Part shown: piece by piece, positions 34,336 to 45,869 of the stretch
How positions within the stretch are numbered: position 1 is the stretch's first letter
How the letters are laid out: the number at the start of each line of letters is the position of its first letter
Assembly: GCA_029721435.1 (NCBI GenBank)
Contig: CM056574.1
Coordinates: 29,063,001-29,127,000, forward strand
Reading direction: 5' to 3'
DNA: 64,000 nt
DNA from: Gymnothorax reevesii
Taxonomy: Eukaryota; Chordata; Actinopteri; Anguilliformes; Muraenidae
Notes under the pieces: model-generated
Seen by the model: only the letters and a program-made list of their open reading frames with translations
Databases searched by the model: none
Told to the model about the DNA's origin: nothing
Program-made: the position numbers and the translations under genes

Positions 34336-35668
34336 CTTCTGTCTCACACTTCACAACCTCTAATCTGCGCCTACGGGCAGAAACTTAGCAGTCATACCTC
34401 ACTTTCAGAAAACTAAAAGATAAAATTCTGGCAGTTAGCTCAGGTAGATGGATAAGAAAACACTTGGTGTCTGCAGTGATTTTTATCACTCTTTCTTTCT
34501 ATTTTTAAAAATTTCACCATCCTGAGCCACATTGACCTTCTGAAGGTCTGTACATACACTGGTATAAATTGACTAAATTTAACTGTTAATTTAACTCATT
34601 GTCTCCATTACACTTATTTTAAGTGTAATTAGAGTCCTGCGCGCAGTTAACTGTAGTTTGCAGTTAACATTTATGGAACCTCTGTAATAAACTGATTGTA
34701 AAATTACAGTTAAAATAATGGCAAAAAAGATGATAGTTTATAACTGTGTATTCCTTATAATGGCAGTCACCTGGCAACTCTCATAAAACAAAGAATCCAG
34801 GAAGACGTAATCCATGCTGGGGTCATCTGCATCTCACGCTTTTTCATCAAATTCGGTCCAGCTGGGAGATGCATACAGTGCAGGTCTGTCTATCTTCAGG
34901 CCTAAAGAAAATATTATTCTGAATGTGAAAATTTTTTTTTTTTTCAAATAAACCCACACAACTGTTTGACTGTTTTTATCTATGTGCCTTTCACCTCAAT
35001 CACTAATTCCATTTTTAGTTTGGTTTCCAGCTAAGTGCCATTATATATACTGTACAGACACAACTATGCTCATCATGGAGCAGAGAGCCTGAGGCTAGTG
35101 TTTTTATACACTGTTGAAAGCCCCAGAGCTGCCAACATATTTCAGCACATTATAATTAATTACAAATAAGTCAACAAAGAGTTTACAGGAGGGCCTGGTG
35201 AGTTGAGCCCTTTCAAAAAGTATGCTGCTTGTGTAATTAGTCATATACATTCAGGATAAGCAAAGAGCTATGATCCACGTGCCAATCTGGAAATGTCAGT
35301 TGAGATAATTTATTTACATGATGTTTAGTGTCTTTTCTGTGTATATTAACACTGAGTTGCATTCCCAATCCTTCTGCTTTCATTAGAAATGACGATTGTC
35401 CCGGATCTATCCAGTATCCTGTGTCTGTGCCAATTGTCAGAGTGAACTTCAGCATTACTCTTTATCCCAGAATCTTCCGGAAGCTCAGGCTTTAGTTCAC
35501 TAAATGCATCTGATAATTCTATGTCCAAGTCGAAAGTATCCGTGGAGACTATGGATCAGCGATCATCATTCTGCCCTGTCCACTGCTGCCACAGAGATTT
35601 CAATTCCTCATCATTTTTCCTCTGATCAATTTCAAATTTGGTGTGGACCTTGTATATGATGCTTGCTA
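34336..35668. other. AT-rich interval with a dispersed-repeat fragment
   Basis: 34655-34760 (GGAACCTCTGTAATAAACTG, AAAATTACAGTTAAAATAA) is similar to 41190-41300 and more weakly to 46380-46560: copies of an AT-rich dispersed repeat. Nothing else recognised. Confidence 0.5.
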
Positions 35669-35899
35669 ATACAACCCCAATTCCGAAATAGTTGGGACAA
35701 AGCGTAAATTATGAATCAAATCAAAAGGCAATGACTGTCAAATCACACTAGCCAGTATTTTTTTCGCAATCGAACAGAGATAACATAGCGAATGCTGAAA
35801 CTGAGAAATTTTACAATTTTATCCACTAAATGAGCTCATTTCAAATTTGATGGCTACTACAGGTCACAAAAAAGTTGGGACAGGCCCTGTTTACCATGG

Positions 35900-36960
35900 T
35901 GTAGCATCCCCTCTTCTTTTTAACATAGAGTGGAGGCGTCTGGGCATTGAGGAGACAGGTTTCTTGAGTTTAGCCATTGAAATTTGATCCCACTGTTGTT
36001 TAATACAGGCTTCAAGCTGCTGGAGAGTTTTGGGTCTCCTTTGACGGACTTTTTTATTTAATTATACGCCAAATGTTCTCAATCGGTCGAAGATCAGGAC
36101 TGCAGGCAGGCCAGTTCAGCACACAGACTCTTCTTCTATGAAGCCATGCTGTTGTAATAGCTGCAGTATTCGGTTTTGCATTGTCCCACTGAAATACACA
36201 AGGCCTTCCCTGGAATAGATGTCGTCTGGAGGGGAGAATATAGAGGGCTGACTGCAATAAACAGTTAGGTCCAGGTGTTATATATTGGACATAACTGTTT
36301 ATTGCAGTCAGCCCTCGATATGTTGCTCTAAAACTTTTATATACCTTTCAGAATTCATGGTGCTTTTTAAAACATGCAAGTGTCCCACACCATATGCACT
36401 AATGCATCCCCATACCATCAGAGATGCTAGCTTTTGAACTGAATGCTGATAGACCACCCCTCTTGCTATCTCCTCTTTAGCCCAGAGGACATGGCGTCCA
36501 TGAATTTCAACAATGTCAAATTTGGACTCATCTGACCACAGGACACTTTGCCACTTTGCTACAGTCCACTTTAAATGAGCCTTGGCCCACAGAACACGGC
36601 GGTGCTTCTGGATCATGCCCAACTATGGCTTCCTTTTTGCATGATAGAGTTTTATGTGGCACCTGTGGATGGCACGGCGGACTGCATTCACAGACAGTGG
36701 TTTCTTGAAGTATTCCTGGCCCCATTTAGTAAAGCCAATGGCAGAATCATGCTTGTGAGTGATGCAGTGGCGTCTGAGGGCCGGAAGATAACAGGCATCC
36801 AATAAAGGTCTTCGGCCTTGTCCCTTTCACACAGAGATTTTTCCATTTTCTCTGAATCTTTTGATGATTTTATGCACTGTCAATGATGAGACCTTCAAAG
36901 CCTTTGCAATTTGACGTTGAGGAACATTGTTTTTAAAGTATTCCACAATTTTTTTTACGC
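35900..36960 (-). pseudogene. Tc1-like transposase, degraded and interrupted
   Basis: Minus strand, two main pieces. 36622-36308 has WSDESKF with the first catalytic Asp and [12 protein letters not shown]. 36257-36054 has QWDNAKPNTA with the second Asp, WPACSPDLRPIENIW with the third acidic residue, and ends IIK with a TAA. A 74-bp palindrome (36243-36316) is inserted between the pieces, and shifts occur on both sides. The catalytic triad is recognisable but the enzyme cannot be made whole. Confidence 0.88.
36243..36316. repeat. Palindromic insert in Tc1-like transposase
   Basis: Perfect 25-bp arms (GAGGGCTGACTGCAATAAAC onward, 36243-36267; mirrored at 36292-36316) around a 24-bp spacer that itself holds GTCCA/TGGAC. 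The core CAGTTAGGTCCA resembles the tip of another fish Tc1-like element. Confidence 0.85.
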
Positions 36961-37511
36961 AAGCCTTCACAGGTTGGAGAGTCTCAGGCCATCTTTATTT
37001 CTGTGAGACTCAGTCTCTCTAAGACATCCATTTTATAGCCAATCATGTTACACACCTGATGCCAGTTCACTTAATCACTTGCTAAATGTATTTTCAGCTG
37101 ATTGTTTTTTATTTTCAGCTTTTTTTTTTCTTCTTGTGTCCCAACTTTCTTGAGACCTGCTGCGGCCTGAAAATAAATAAGCTCATTTTGTGGATAAAAA
37201 TGTATAATGTCTCAGTTTCAGCATTAGAGATGTAATCTATGTTCTGCTGTAAATAACATATTGGCTCATGTGATCTGAAAGTCATTGAATTTTGATTTTA
37301 TTCACAATTTACATATCCTCCCCTACTATTTTGGAATTGGGATTGTATTATGATTGGTGTTTACTGATAGAAGTAGCATGAAGCAGAGTTCCAAAGATAC
37401 AAAGGATACGTGTGTGGCTGCGAGGACAGACTTTTCTATCCAACTTTAATCAGTTAAGAACATTTAATCACAATGTTAGAACAGGTTTGCAAGCAGAGCA
37501 TTGGGTCCTGC

Positions 37512-37954
37512 TGTGATGGGCGTTGAGTAATAGACGCCAAAAGCAGCGGCCAGAATTTAAAGGCAAAAACAGCTAAGAACTAGGAGACTCAAACAGAATA
37601 AAAATGCGGGACTTGCGCTACCAACGGACCAGGAAGTCGTCCGAGGTAGAAAGCAAGCGAGCTTGAAGATACAAAAAGAAAAGGGAAAATAAAACAAAGA
37701 CTCCCTTTCTTACCGCCACCTCAAACATGCAGCTAATGTCCCTAATAATTCTCTGTCTCGAGACCTTACCGGCTAAAGCGCAAAAGTAACACTGACACTC
37801 TAGCAACGGAAGCGAGGCGGAACTAGAGCTTAAATAGATTCCAGGCAACGCCCCTAATTAATGCCAGCTGGCCCAGGAATCCGATTGGGAGCAAAACGAT
37901 ATCGTCCCGGACGAGAGCAGCAAAGAAAGCTCTCAACGCCTCCAAACCATGACA
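37512..37954 (-). repeat. Solo LTR, 443 bp, duplication CCTGC
   Basis: On the plus strand it starts TGTGATGGGCG and ends CCATGACA, with exact CCTGC at 37507-37511 and 37955-37959. A TATTTAAG box on the minus strand (plus 37831-37838) suggests minus orientation. Its termini resemble those of the LTRs at 33134 and 53170, but the interior differs. Confidence 0.82.
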
Positions 37955-37959
37955 CCTGC

Positions 37960-39820
37960 TCTATAGCAAGGCTCCTCATGTGGAGATTCCTCCACATGGA
38001 ATGCTTTTTTTTCTCCAACATTTGAGGGTGTTTCACCCTCCCAGAAGTTTTACTTCACTTGCATCATAATCTGGCTTTAGGTAATTTGGCAGCTCTTATT
38101 GTCACCGACTTTTAATTCAATGGTGTGAGCGCAACGGTTTAGTGCAAGTATAATTGGTCAATGCTGACTTTTTAAAAGCCTTTCAGCTGAAACATTTTTT
38201 AATTGATTTGCAATAAGAATCAACTCTTTTCTCTAAAATGAAGAGCAGATATGGAATCAATTCCTTTCATTTTCTCTCTTGACACTGTTGGAGTCGTGCA
38301 TCAAAAACAAGCTAGAAGCCTTGTCATTTGTCTGTATGTGTTTACCAGTTACAGAGTTCAAGCCAGTGGAAGGAGTCACGCTTGAAGACACAGGCACAGC
38401 TGCTGTCTGATGGCAAAAATTTAAAAACATTTTTAAATTATCCGTTCGCCCAGTTCCCAGCTATTATCTGAGAACATCTGTGCAAAACCTGTTTTACTTC
38501 GACTTTTGCTCAGCAGATCAAGACACTCAAAATCATTTGGGAATATTCATGGTGTCATGCACCACGCAGAGGGCTTGCTGTGACGATACTTGGCGCATTA
38601 AATATAGCACACTCTAAAAGTTAATCACCAAACTCACATTTGTGGAAAATATCCCTCTCAATAAAAAAGTGAACAATACAAAGGAAAGATTCAAAGATGA
38701 AACATTTTAATTGCAATTAAAACAAGCAAGTTAAAAAGCAAGAAGATTTACAATTTACTAAAGCCTCGATTCTGCCTCCAGCTCCAGCCCATCGGCTAAA
38801 GCTCTTTCAGACATAAGACCCATTTTACTCTCAGACAGGTCTTCAGTCTATTTCCCCTCTGCATGTGTCCTGTTTGTGCCTGGGAACAGCTGAGCATGTT
38901 TGACAAACTCCAGAGAAAACTTATTTTCTCTCCTCACAGTGATGCAGTGTAAATGCTGTGTAGTTAAATGAGCTGTCCTCTTGCCCCCCTCTGTCTTCAG
39001 TGAAACTGACAGCAGTTGATGCCCTTTTCACATTTGGGCAAAATCACATGGGCTTTTCGTGAAAACTTCATGTGAACTGCGTCTGCCGAGCATAATACAG
39101 TATAGAGTCCTATTCTCAAAGCCTCCCAATATTTTGAGTTCTCTCCACCCTCCCCACAACACAGGTGCCATTTCACCCTCCAGAAACAGTTTAACAGTTG
39201 CTGATCAAACATCTCCCGAGAGTGTGGACCAGGGTGAAATTAGTCTACATATATGTGTAAAGCCCCACAAAACAATGGCAAGGACGGACATTGCAGGGGG
39301 TGAAGGATTCATGTGTTCATTTTGACTAACTTTAATTCAAGCATTTTCCTGGCTGGCGTGAAGCACAATGTAATGGATATTTTCCTCTGTCCAAAGACGG
39401 GGCACAGAAACGCAACGTTTAAAATCAATCTGACTCCATAAAACAGAATTTAGAATACCAAATTTGGTTATATCCTTGTTAAATATCTGACTCCAAATTA
39501 AAATTAGAATTAATAGTTTGGGAACAGCATGCGTGAATCTCGAGGCAGTGAAAACCAGTTGCTCAGACTCTAGGAAAAAACATGAAGTGATTATACCTTG
39601 AATTCCTAACAGACAACCGCTACATTAATGTTCCCGAGTTTTAACACCATGTCTGGATCCTAGGTTTGTTGGTTAGATTAGAAATTGGAAGTCAACCATC
39701 ACTGCAATAGTCTCTGCGGGCATATATACAGTGAACCCAGATTATATGCACACCCATGGGTTCCTTGAGGGAATTTTAAAGGATAACTGACTTTTCGTCC
39801 ATGGGTTTCCTACAGGCTAA
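37960..39820. other. Interval without recognised genes
   Basis: AT-rich, only short frames; no domain or repeat terminus recognised. Confidence 0.5.
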
Positions 39821-39859
39821 AACCCCAGAACTAGCAGTACATCAATCCTTTCAGTTGGT

Positions 39860-40390
39860 AGGTCATGGTCGCCTAAACCAACTTAACCAACCAATTCCCA
39901 CACCGGGCCGCTGGCCAGTCGTTCCTCAGCGGGGATAATACCCCTAAGTATCCGCCGCGATGGGGCTAGGAAGAATAAAAAGATTAAAAGACACAGAGAC
40001 CACGCAACCTGGAAAAGGAATAACAATAATTTAATTCACCAGGTAGGCACAAACTTGGATCAAACAAATCAATGCTAAAGCCAATTCTCCGTTACACACA
40101 ATTTAGAAAGAGAGAATAAATTCATACCTGGAAAAGATGGCGGCCACGCGGTACGAGGCCGCACCACGTGGCCAGGAAGAATTCAGATGCCATCCCTCCC
40201 CGCCCACCGAGATCCGCTACTCACGCACAGACTTAGGCAGGCGAGGCGAGGTGGAATGCGATTCTCCCAAACTCACCTACGCGCGTCAGATCTTGACAAA
40301 GAAGAGACGAAGAAAAATAGACCGTTCCAGTTAGAATCTCCTGCCTTTAAGCACTCCAAACCACGCCTCCGAACAAGGCGGAGGAAGGAA
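39860..40390. other. GC-richer block, possible decayed LTR
   Basis: A distinct block (CCGGGCCGCTGGCCAGTCGT, GGGATAATACCCC, AAGATGGCGGCCACGCGGTA) with higher G+C than its surroundings and LTR-like features, but no TG/CA ends with a duplication could be fixed. Confidence 0.3.
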
Positions 40391-42780
40391 TGATCGAATT
40401 TGGATTTTACTCACTGAGGTGATAAGATTATTTTGCATAGAGAGGTGAGCGGAATCTGATCAATTTTCAAGTGTCCAAACAGGATAATCCATAATTTCAA
40501 GGGAAATGAAACATGCCCCATTCAACTCCTTGGATTCCCCCGAGAATAAAAAGACCAAACATGATATGAATATGTGCTAATATGATCCAGTTGACATGGA
40601 AAAGCCTTAAAATGGAGTATTATAGTCTATTGTGTTATAAATATATAAGTGATTTCTTTACAGAATATTGAACATAAACATATTAGGAATTTCCCAGAGA
40701 TTTAGATTGTTTATGGCAGATTAATGCAATTAGACTTAAACTTCAGAGGGGATAGTGATTTGACTTTTGGCTCCGGCCCCCTGCCGTGCAGAAGCAGAAT
40801 CAGAGATGCTACCCCCACAGCCAGGCTGCAAGAACATCCTAGGTTATGAAAGTTTAATGCTGGCTCTGGATTGCGCCAGATCAACCAAACATTCAGATTT
40901 TACACGCGTCATGAGCATGTGTTCCAACAATATTATATTTGACATTTGACATATCTGTTATAAGCAAAATCAATCAAACATTCAGGTTCTACATATGATA
41001 ACTGCCTTTAGAGACATTTAAACTATTCACCGTATCACTACTTGCAGGCCTCAGCATTACATTCACCCTGGATTGAGCCAATGAGATTAGCACAGCTGGA
41101 TAAACGGTAAGCATGTGAATGCAAACATGCTCGTATGCTAGCAAGAAACAGTTGAAACATAGGTAAGGCCACCTATGTTTACAGTAAACATGCATGGAAC
41201 CTCTGTTACGAATTGATTGTAAAATTACAGTTAAAATAACTAGAAGAAAAAATGGCAGTTAAAATAACTGGCAAAAAAGGAGCTAGTCTATAACTGTAAA
41301 ACTGGGTCAATTGTATTTCTGCAATGGGAATGATTTTTTTTTTTTTACCTAAAAAAAAAAAACCCCCCACAAATAAATAGCCATCATCATACTGCTTTTT
41401 ATGAGATTACAATTTGGAAAGTTAAACAGACCTGGGATCAGCCATTTACGCAAAAGGACAGATTCAGGGCCCAAGCATTCACATGCCCTGGGAAACAGAT
41501 GCGACAGTTGCAACAAAATACCTGTGCTCCCTATTGAACCACCCAAAAAGTAGCACTTTGAATCTTTCCGGAGCACTGAATAAATGTGCTCATTCTTTTC
41601 TTATTTTATTCTCTCTTATTCCGTCATCATTTCTTTCTGCTGAAATCTCATGACAGGTTCACAAGGACTGTCTAGCAGTTAAACCTTGATGTGGGACTGT
41701 GGAGAAAATAGCTGTGTGATGGTATTTATGGCGAGGGGGAAGGAAGGAATGAAGGACAATCGAATAGGAAATATAGAATTGTGAGCAAGATGAATTTCTT
41801 TATGAGTTCTGAAAAAGATGTAGAAGCTCAACAAAGCAACACTGCAATGTAATTGCATTGCGAGTTCCTCTAATTGACCCATGCGGTGTTCATTATATTC
41901 CAAGTGCAATTACTACTAGATGTGAGTTAATATGCCCCGACAGTGAACATCCTCCTGCACAAGCTTTCACTGTTTTATGACAATTAAATTGAATGATCAT
42001 ATTTTCCTTGAGCTACTTTACTTGAGCTCTTTAAAATCACAGCAAGATTTCTAATTGAATAAAAATGTTCGAAAGCAATATTACCATACATCCATTTGCT
42101 CACAGGAAAGAATTATTGTAACACCTGCAGACATAATTCAGTTTGTGAACCTGTGTAAATTGTTCATTGCAGTATTAACAGAAAAATGCACTGAAAGTTT
42201 GTGTTGGCTCTGGTCCTGACACACCCTGTAGCCATCTGAGCTTCACTGAGCAAAGCGTGTCAGGATACACCCCCTCCGATGGACATTTGGGTGGAGGCAT
42301 TATTCACAGCTAAGGCAGGAGAGCAATTTACACAGCCTACCTTGGAGTAGAGCAGTGGCAGATATAAATGCATGGAAGTTTCTATGAGAATTTGGCACGT
42401 TTTGAGTTGATGTTTGTGCAGCAAGCAATGTCTCATTTCAATCAGCCAGCTGACGGGTAAGTACTTCATTGCAGTATTAACAAGTAAATATTCCAAAATT
42501 TTGGCCTCTTGGCCATGACCCTGGCACACTATCTGCCTGCTGAGCTTCAGCAGAACCAGCTGGAGGTTTCCCGATGTTAGCACTGCTTGCAAGCCTACAG
42601 GTTTTGGCTCAAGTTGATGCATTTCTATTTGAGCCTTTTTACAATTCCTTGACTTGCTCAGGTAAGCATTTATATAATAAGGTGCACAATCCAATGATCT
42701 GTACTCAGCCAATCTTGAAGGGGAACAAATGAATAAAAATTTTTTTTCAGTTGATTAACAACTTCTATGAGGTTTATTGT
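40391..42780. other. AT-rich interval with one dispersed-repeat copy
   Basis: 41190-41300 is similar to 34655-34760. The rest shows no recognised feature; the longest frame (minus 42260-42712, 150 codons) has no domain. Confidence 0.5.
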
Positions 42781-42785
42781 CATAA

Positions 42786-43909
42786 TGTTGTGATTCTGAT
42801 TCTGCATGTCATCTTTAAGTTCTGTGCCTGGCCTAGCCATGTTTAGGAATTCTGTGCTTAGTGACCACTGCATATGTCTGACTATTCTTAGGATTGTGTT
42901 TTGGTAATTTAGATTTCCTGTTTATTATTTTTCATGTGCAGATCATTTAGTTTCCATGCCATATTTTCATTTCCATGCTTTGCACTTTGTCTCCCCTGTC
43001 TTGTCATGTGTGTATCTTTGCTCACGGTCCCTTGTCTTGTGTGACACTCATTCGGGTGATTTATTGGTTTCTGGGTTTCAATCTTCTTTCATTACCTCGT
43101 GTTCTTCCTTCCTCTCTCTTTAACTGTCTTACTAACACATACTAACAGTTTATTGTTTTTGCTAATTACTAACCACACTAATCTTGTATATTTTTACTAA
43201 CTTTCTAACATGCACTCGGGATTGTATAGCTGCACATACTAATTGACTAATGATCTCTCAGCAGTCGCTCAATTCTAATCTCCGCCTCCTTGCCTATCCC
43301 TAATTATCTCTGCTGCAAGTTTCTGTGGATTTCCACTTATACTTTGTGCTTTCCTTTTCTTTTATCTTGGCACTTTCGTACTCCTTAACCGGAGCTGTTT
43401 TGTACTTAGGTTTGTCTTGTGATCCCTGTCTGTGTTTTGGCTACAGCCAAATTCATGTAATTAGTTTATTCCTCATGTGTCTCTCCCTGATCATTGTTAC
43501 CATTGATTGCACCTGTTCTCCCTGGTCATGTGTTTACCCCGGGTGTGTATATAAGATGTCTGTTTGGTGCACATTCTTATCAGATCGTTCTCCCTAGTTT
43601 TCTCATGCCACGGTTCTCGCCTTGATTTCTCAGTGTTTATCTTTCTGACTGGACTGTCCTTGATATCGAGCTTTGCCAACTCCCGGTACTTTTGCCGCAT
43701 TCTTGTTTTTTGACCTCTTTTGTCTGACTATGATTTTTTGTGATTGGTGCCCTGTGTATGACTCTGGATTTCGCCCTTTGGATTCTGATTTTGGATTGCG
43801 GACATTGTACTGTTGCCAGCTCTGTTGGGGGGTTTCCCCCTTCAGAAATAAAGCCTCCTTTTTGCATTTTACTGGTGTTTGCTCTTGGTTCATTTCGTAA
43901 AACCTCACA
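42786..43909 (+). repeat. Solo LTR of the Sushi-like family, 1124 bp, duplication CATAA
   Basis: Starts TGTTGTGATTCTGATTCTGC, ends AACCTCACA; CATAA flanks it at 42781-42785 and 43910-43914. Clearly more diverged than the LTRs of the 22335-28906 element, with several substitutions and small indels. The TATA box is retained (TATATAA, about 43548). Confidence 0.95.
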
Positions 43910-43914
43910 CATAA

Positions 43915-45070
43915 AACTGAAAAACACATTAACATGTAAACAGAGAAGACAGTTTTTAAAAATGTATTTTAAATTTAAGCCATAGTCTATAGAGATACCC
44001 CAGCAGACTACTGTTTTTGTTCTTCAAAGCCTAATTAATCATTCTCATTAATCTTCAGACACAATGTTCTGGGGTGTGAGTGTGTGTGCGTGAACATGTG
44101 TGTGTGCACACGGGTGTGTGTTCGTGTGTGGGGGCACAATTTCATATTCTGATGGGAACTGAAAGACTTCACAAAGATTTTGTGGTCTGATAAACCAAGC
44201 ACTATTGGGACCTTATGGAATGCCCAAGAGGAAGAAAGTAATTCTGGGCTTACGGCAAGGTTTAGGTCTAGGGTTACAGTTGGAATCATGGTTTGATCTA
44301 TGTCTAGTTTTAAGGATAGATAAAATCATACTTTCTAGTTCAAGTTAAAGGTTAGCTTTAAGTTTAGGGTTCAGGAGGGGGTAAGGGATAGCATTAGGTT
44401 TAAGACTAGGGGGCATGCAAACAGGATTTTGTGGTAAAAGTAATTTTAATTCCCCTGGGGGGATAGAGAAATATGTTTGCGTGTGTGTGTTTGAGTGTGT
44501 GTGCTCACGCACACCAGTGTATTTTTTTATCCAACAGCTTCACAATAAGAGAACAAAATGCAATAATTAGTTTTTGATTTTATTTTCTTTTTTTATCGCT
44601 TCAATGTCAATAAAGGTAATTTATGTATCTGGTCTTGTGGCAACCAGACAAAAAGACAGGCGGCAGAAAACAAAACCTCTCAACAAAGTAAAGGTTTTGA
44701 CATACGACTACTTCAAGGAGTCATGTCAGTTTCTTTAAAGTAGAACTTAGGTGATCTTAGAGGTTTGTCACAAATCTTCAATAGCAACAAAACTGTAATA
44801 ACAGACCTGCAGTGTTTCATGAAATCAGACTGACGGGAGACATTTGGCAGGCGTCACACAGCCCAGCGGACCGGACAGAAGCAGAGAACATAGAGACACA
44901 TGTGACACATGAAGCCATGTTTTTCCACATAATGTTCAACAGTGTGCCAGGTAGCCTTGCTCAGGATTGTTTAAAAAGATGTCCAGCTCATTTTGGTATT
45001 GGCTGCTTATCAAACACCCTCCAGGGCAACATTGATAGGAACTTAATGCTAAGAATCTCCACCCACCTGC
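43915..45070. other. Interval with TG-rich and GGTTAG-like tracts
   Basis: Imperfect TG repeats at 44076-44135 and 44474-44512, and a degenerate TTTAGGGTT/GGTTAGC tract at 44245-44405. No gene recognised. Confidence 0.55.
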
Positions 45071-45079
45071 TGGTTTTCA

Positions 45080-45865
45080 TTATCAGAAACATTCAGGTAA
45101 TGCAACTTCACACACAGCAAAAAGTTGCTTTTTTTTTCCAACTCAAAGTTTCCCAAGACAAGTGATTTAAATGACAGTACATGGCCTCCCACCGTCTGCC
45201 GCTCTCCCATTTCAGCAGACACCTGCAACTCAAGGAACTCAAGGAGCTTAACAGCTCCCTCCTGGGAAGCCAACCTGTTCTCAAGCTCCTCCTGCACTGT
45301 GACAAGCGACACCCTCCATATCCCATGAGTTTTTGAGCAGCTCTCACTGAATGTGGGAGACGTCATCACCCACCCAACTGGGCTCCACAGGCGATCCAAC
45401 TCACAAAGTACAGCTCTGAGAACGAAGCTCTTCAGTGCATTTGAAAATATCATTAAAGAGGATATTATTGAATTTTCAAAAATGGGCCCTTATCAGACCC
45501 ACCGGCTTGGAATAATCCTCCAATCTTGGGAGGTCCATAGATAATTCTGGACCCTCAGTGACAATGCATAAGAATCTGTACAACCATCAGTGCACACGGT
45601 GCAGGGCTTCATGAGAAGCCAACGGAGGCCCAGCCTTATTCCGTTCATACATCTTAGGAGACGACAAGTTAGTTCCCTCTGGCACACATTTGCATAATAT
45701 CACATCCTCTGCACAGCCTGCAGTTGGAAAGCTGCCGCTCTGCTCCTTAGGTTCATGAGGCCCAGCCCCCCTCTTTCTGGAGTGGCAGATGTGCCCAAAA
45801 AAAAATTTCTTGCTGCTCTCAGCAATTCATTAGGGGAGTAGCACTGCCACCTTATGAAACAGTGC
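45080..45865 (-). pseudogene. LINE ORF2 C-terminal relic (tentative)
   Basis: On the minus strand near 45800-45710 the frame reads ERGGLGLMNLRSRAAAFQLQ, the GGLGL motif typical of the region after reverse transcriptase in L1/Tx1-like LINEs. The frame continues after one stop to 45493, and a second frame 45453-45049 (CSKTHGIWRVSLVTVQEELE) may be the further C-terminus. No catalytic reverse transcriptase motif remains. Family assignment is from memory of motif wording. Confidence 0.5.
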
Positions 45866-45869
45866 GGAT

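Larger units (their letters stand above)
35670..37347 (-). mobile_element. Tc1-like transposon with about 210-bp inverted repeats
   Basis: Ends TACAACCCCAATTCC and GGAATTGGGATTGTA at TA dinucleotides (35670-35671, 37346-37347). The terminal inverted repeats extend about 210 bp. A GTTGGGAC motif occurs at the outer and inner ends of the left repeat (35692, 35874) and the inner end of the right one (about 37138-37145), the inverted-repeat/direct-repeat layout of Tc1 transposons. The transposase gene inside, minus strand, is broken. Confidence 0.9.

Noticed and set aside
39860..40390. LTR in minus orientation
   Set aside because: LTR-like composition only; no mirrored ends or target duplication could be located.
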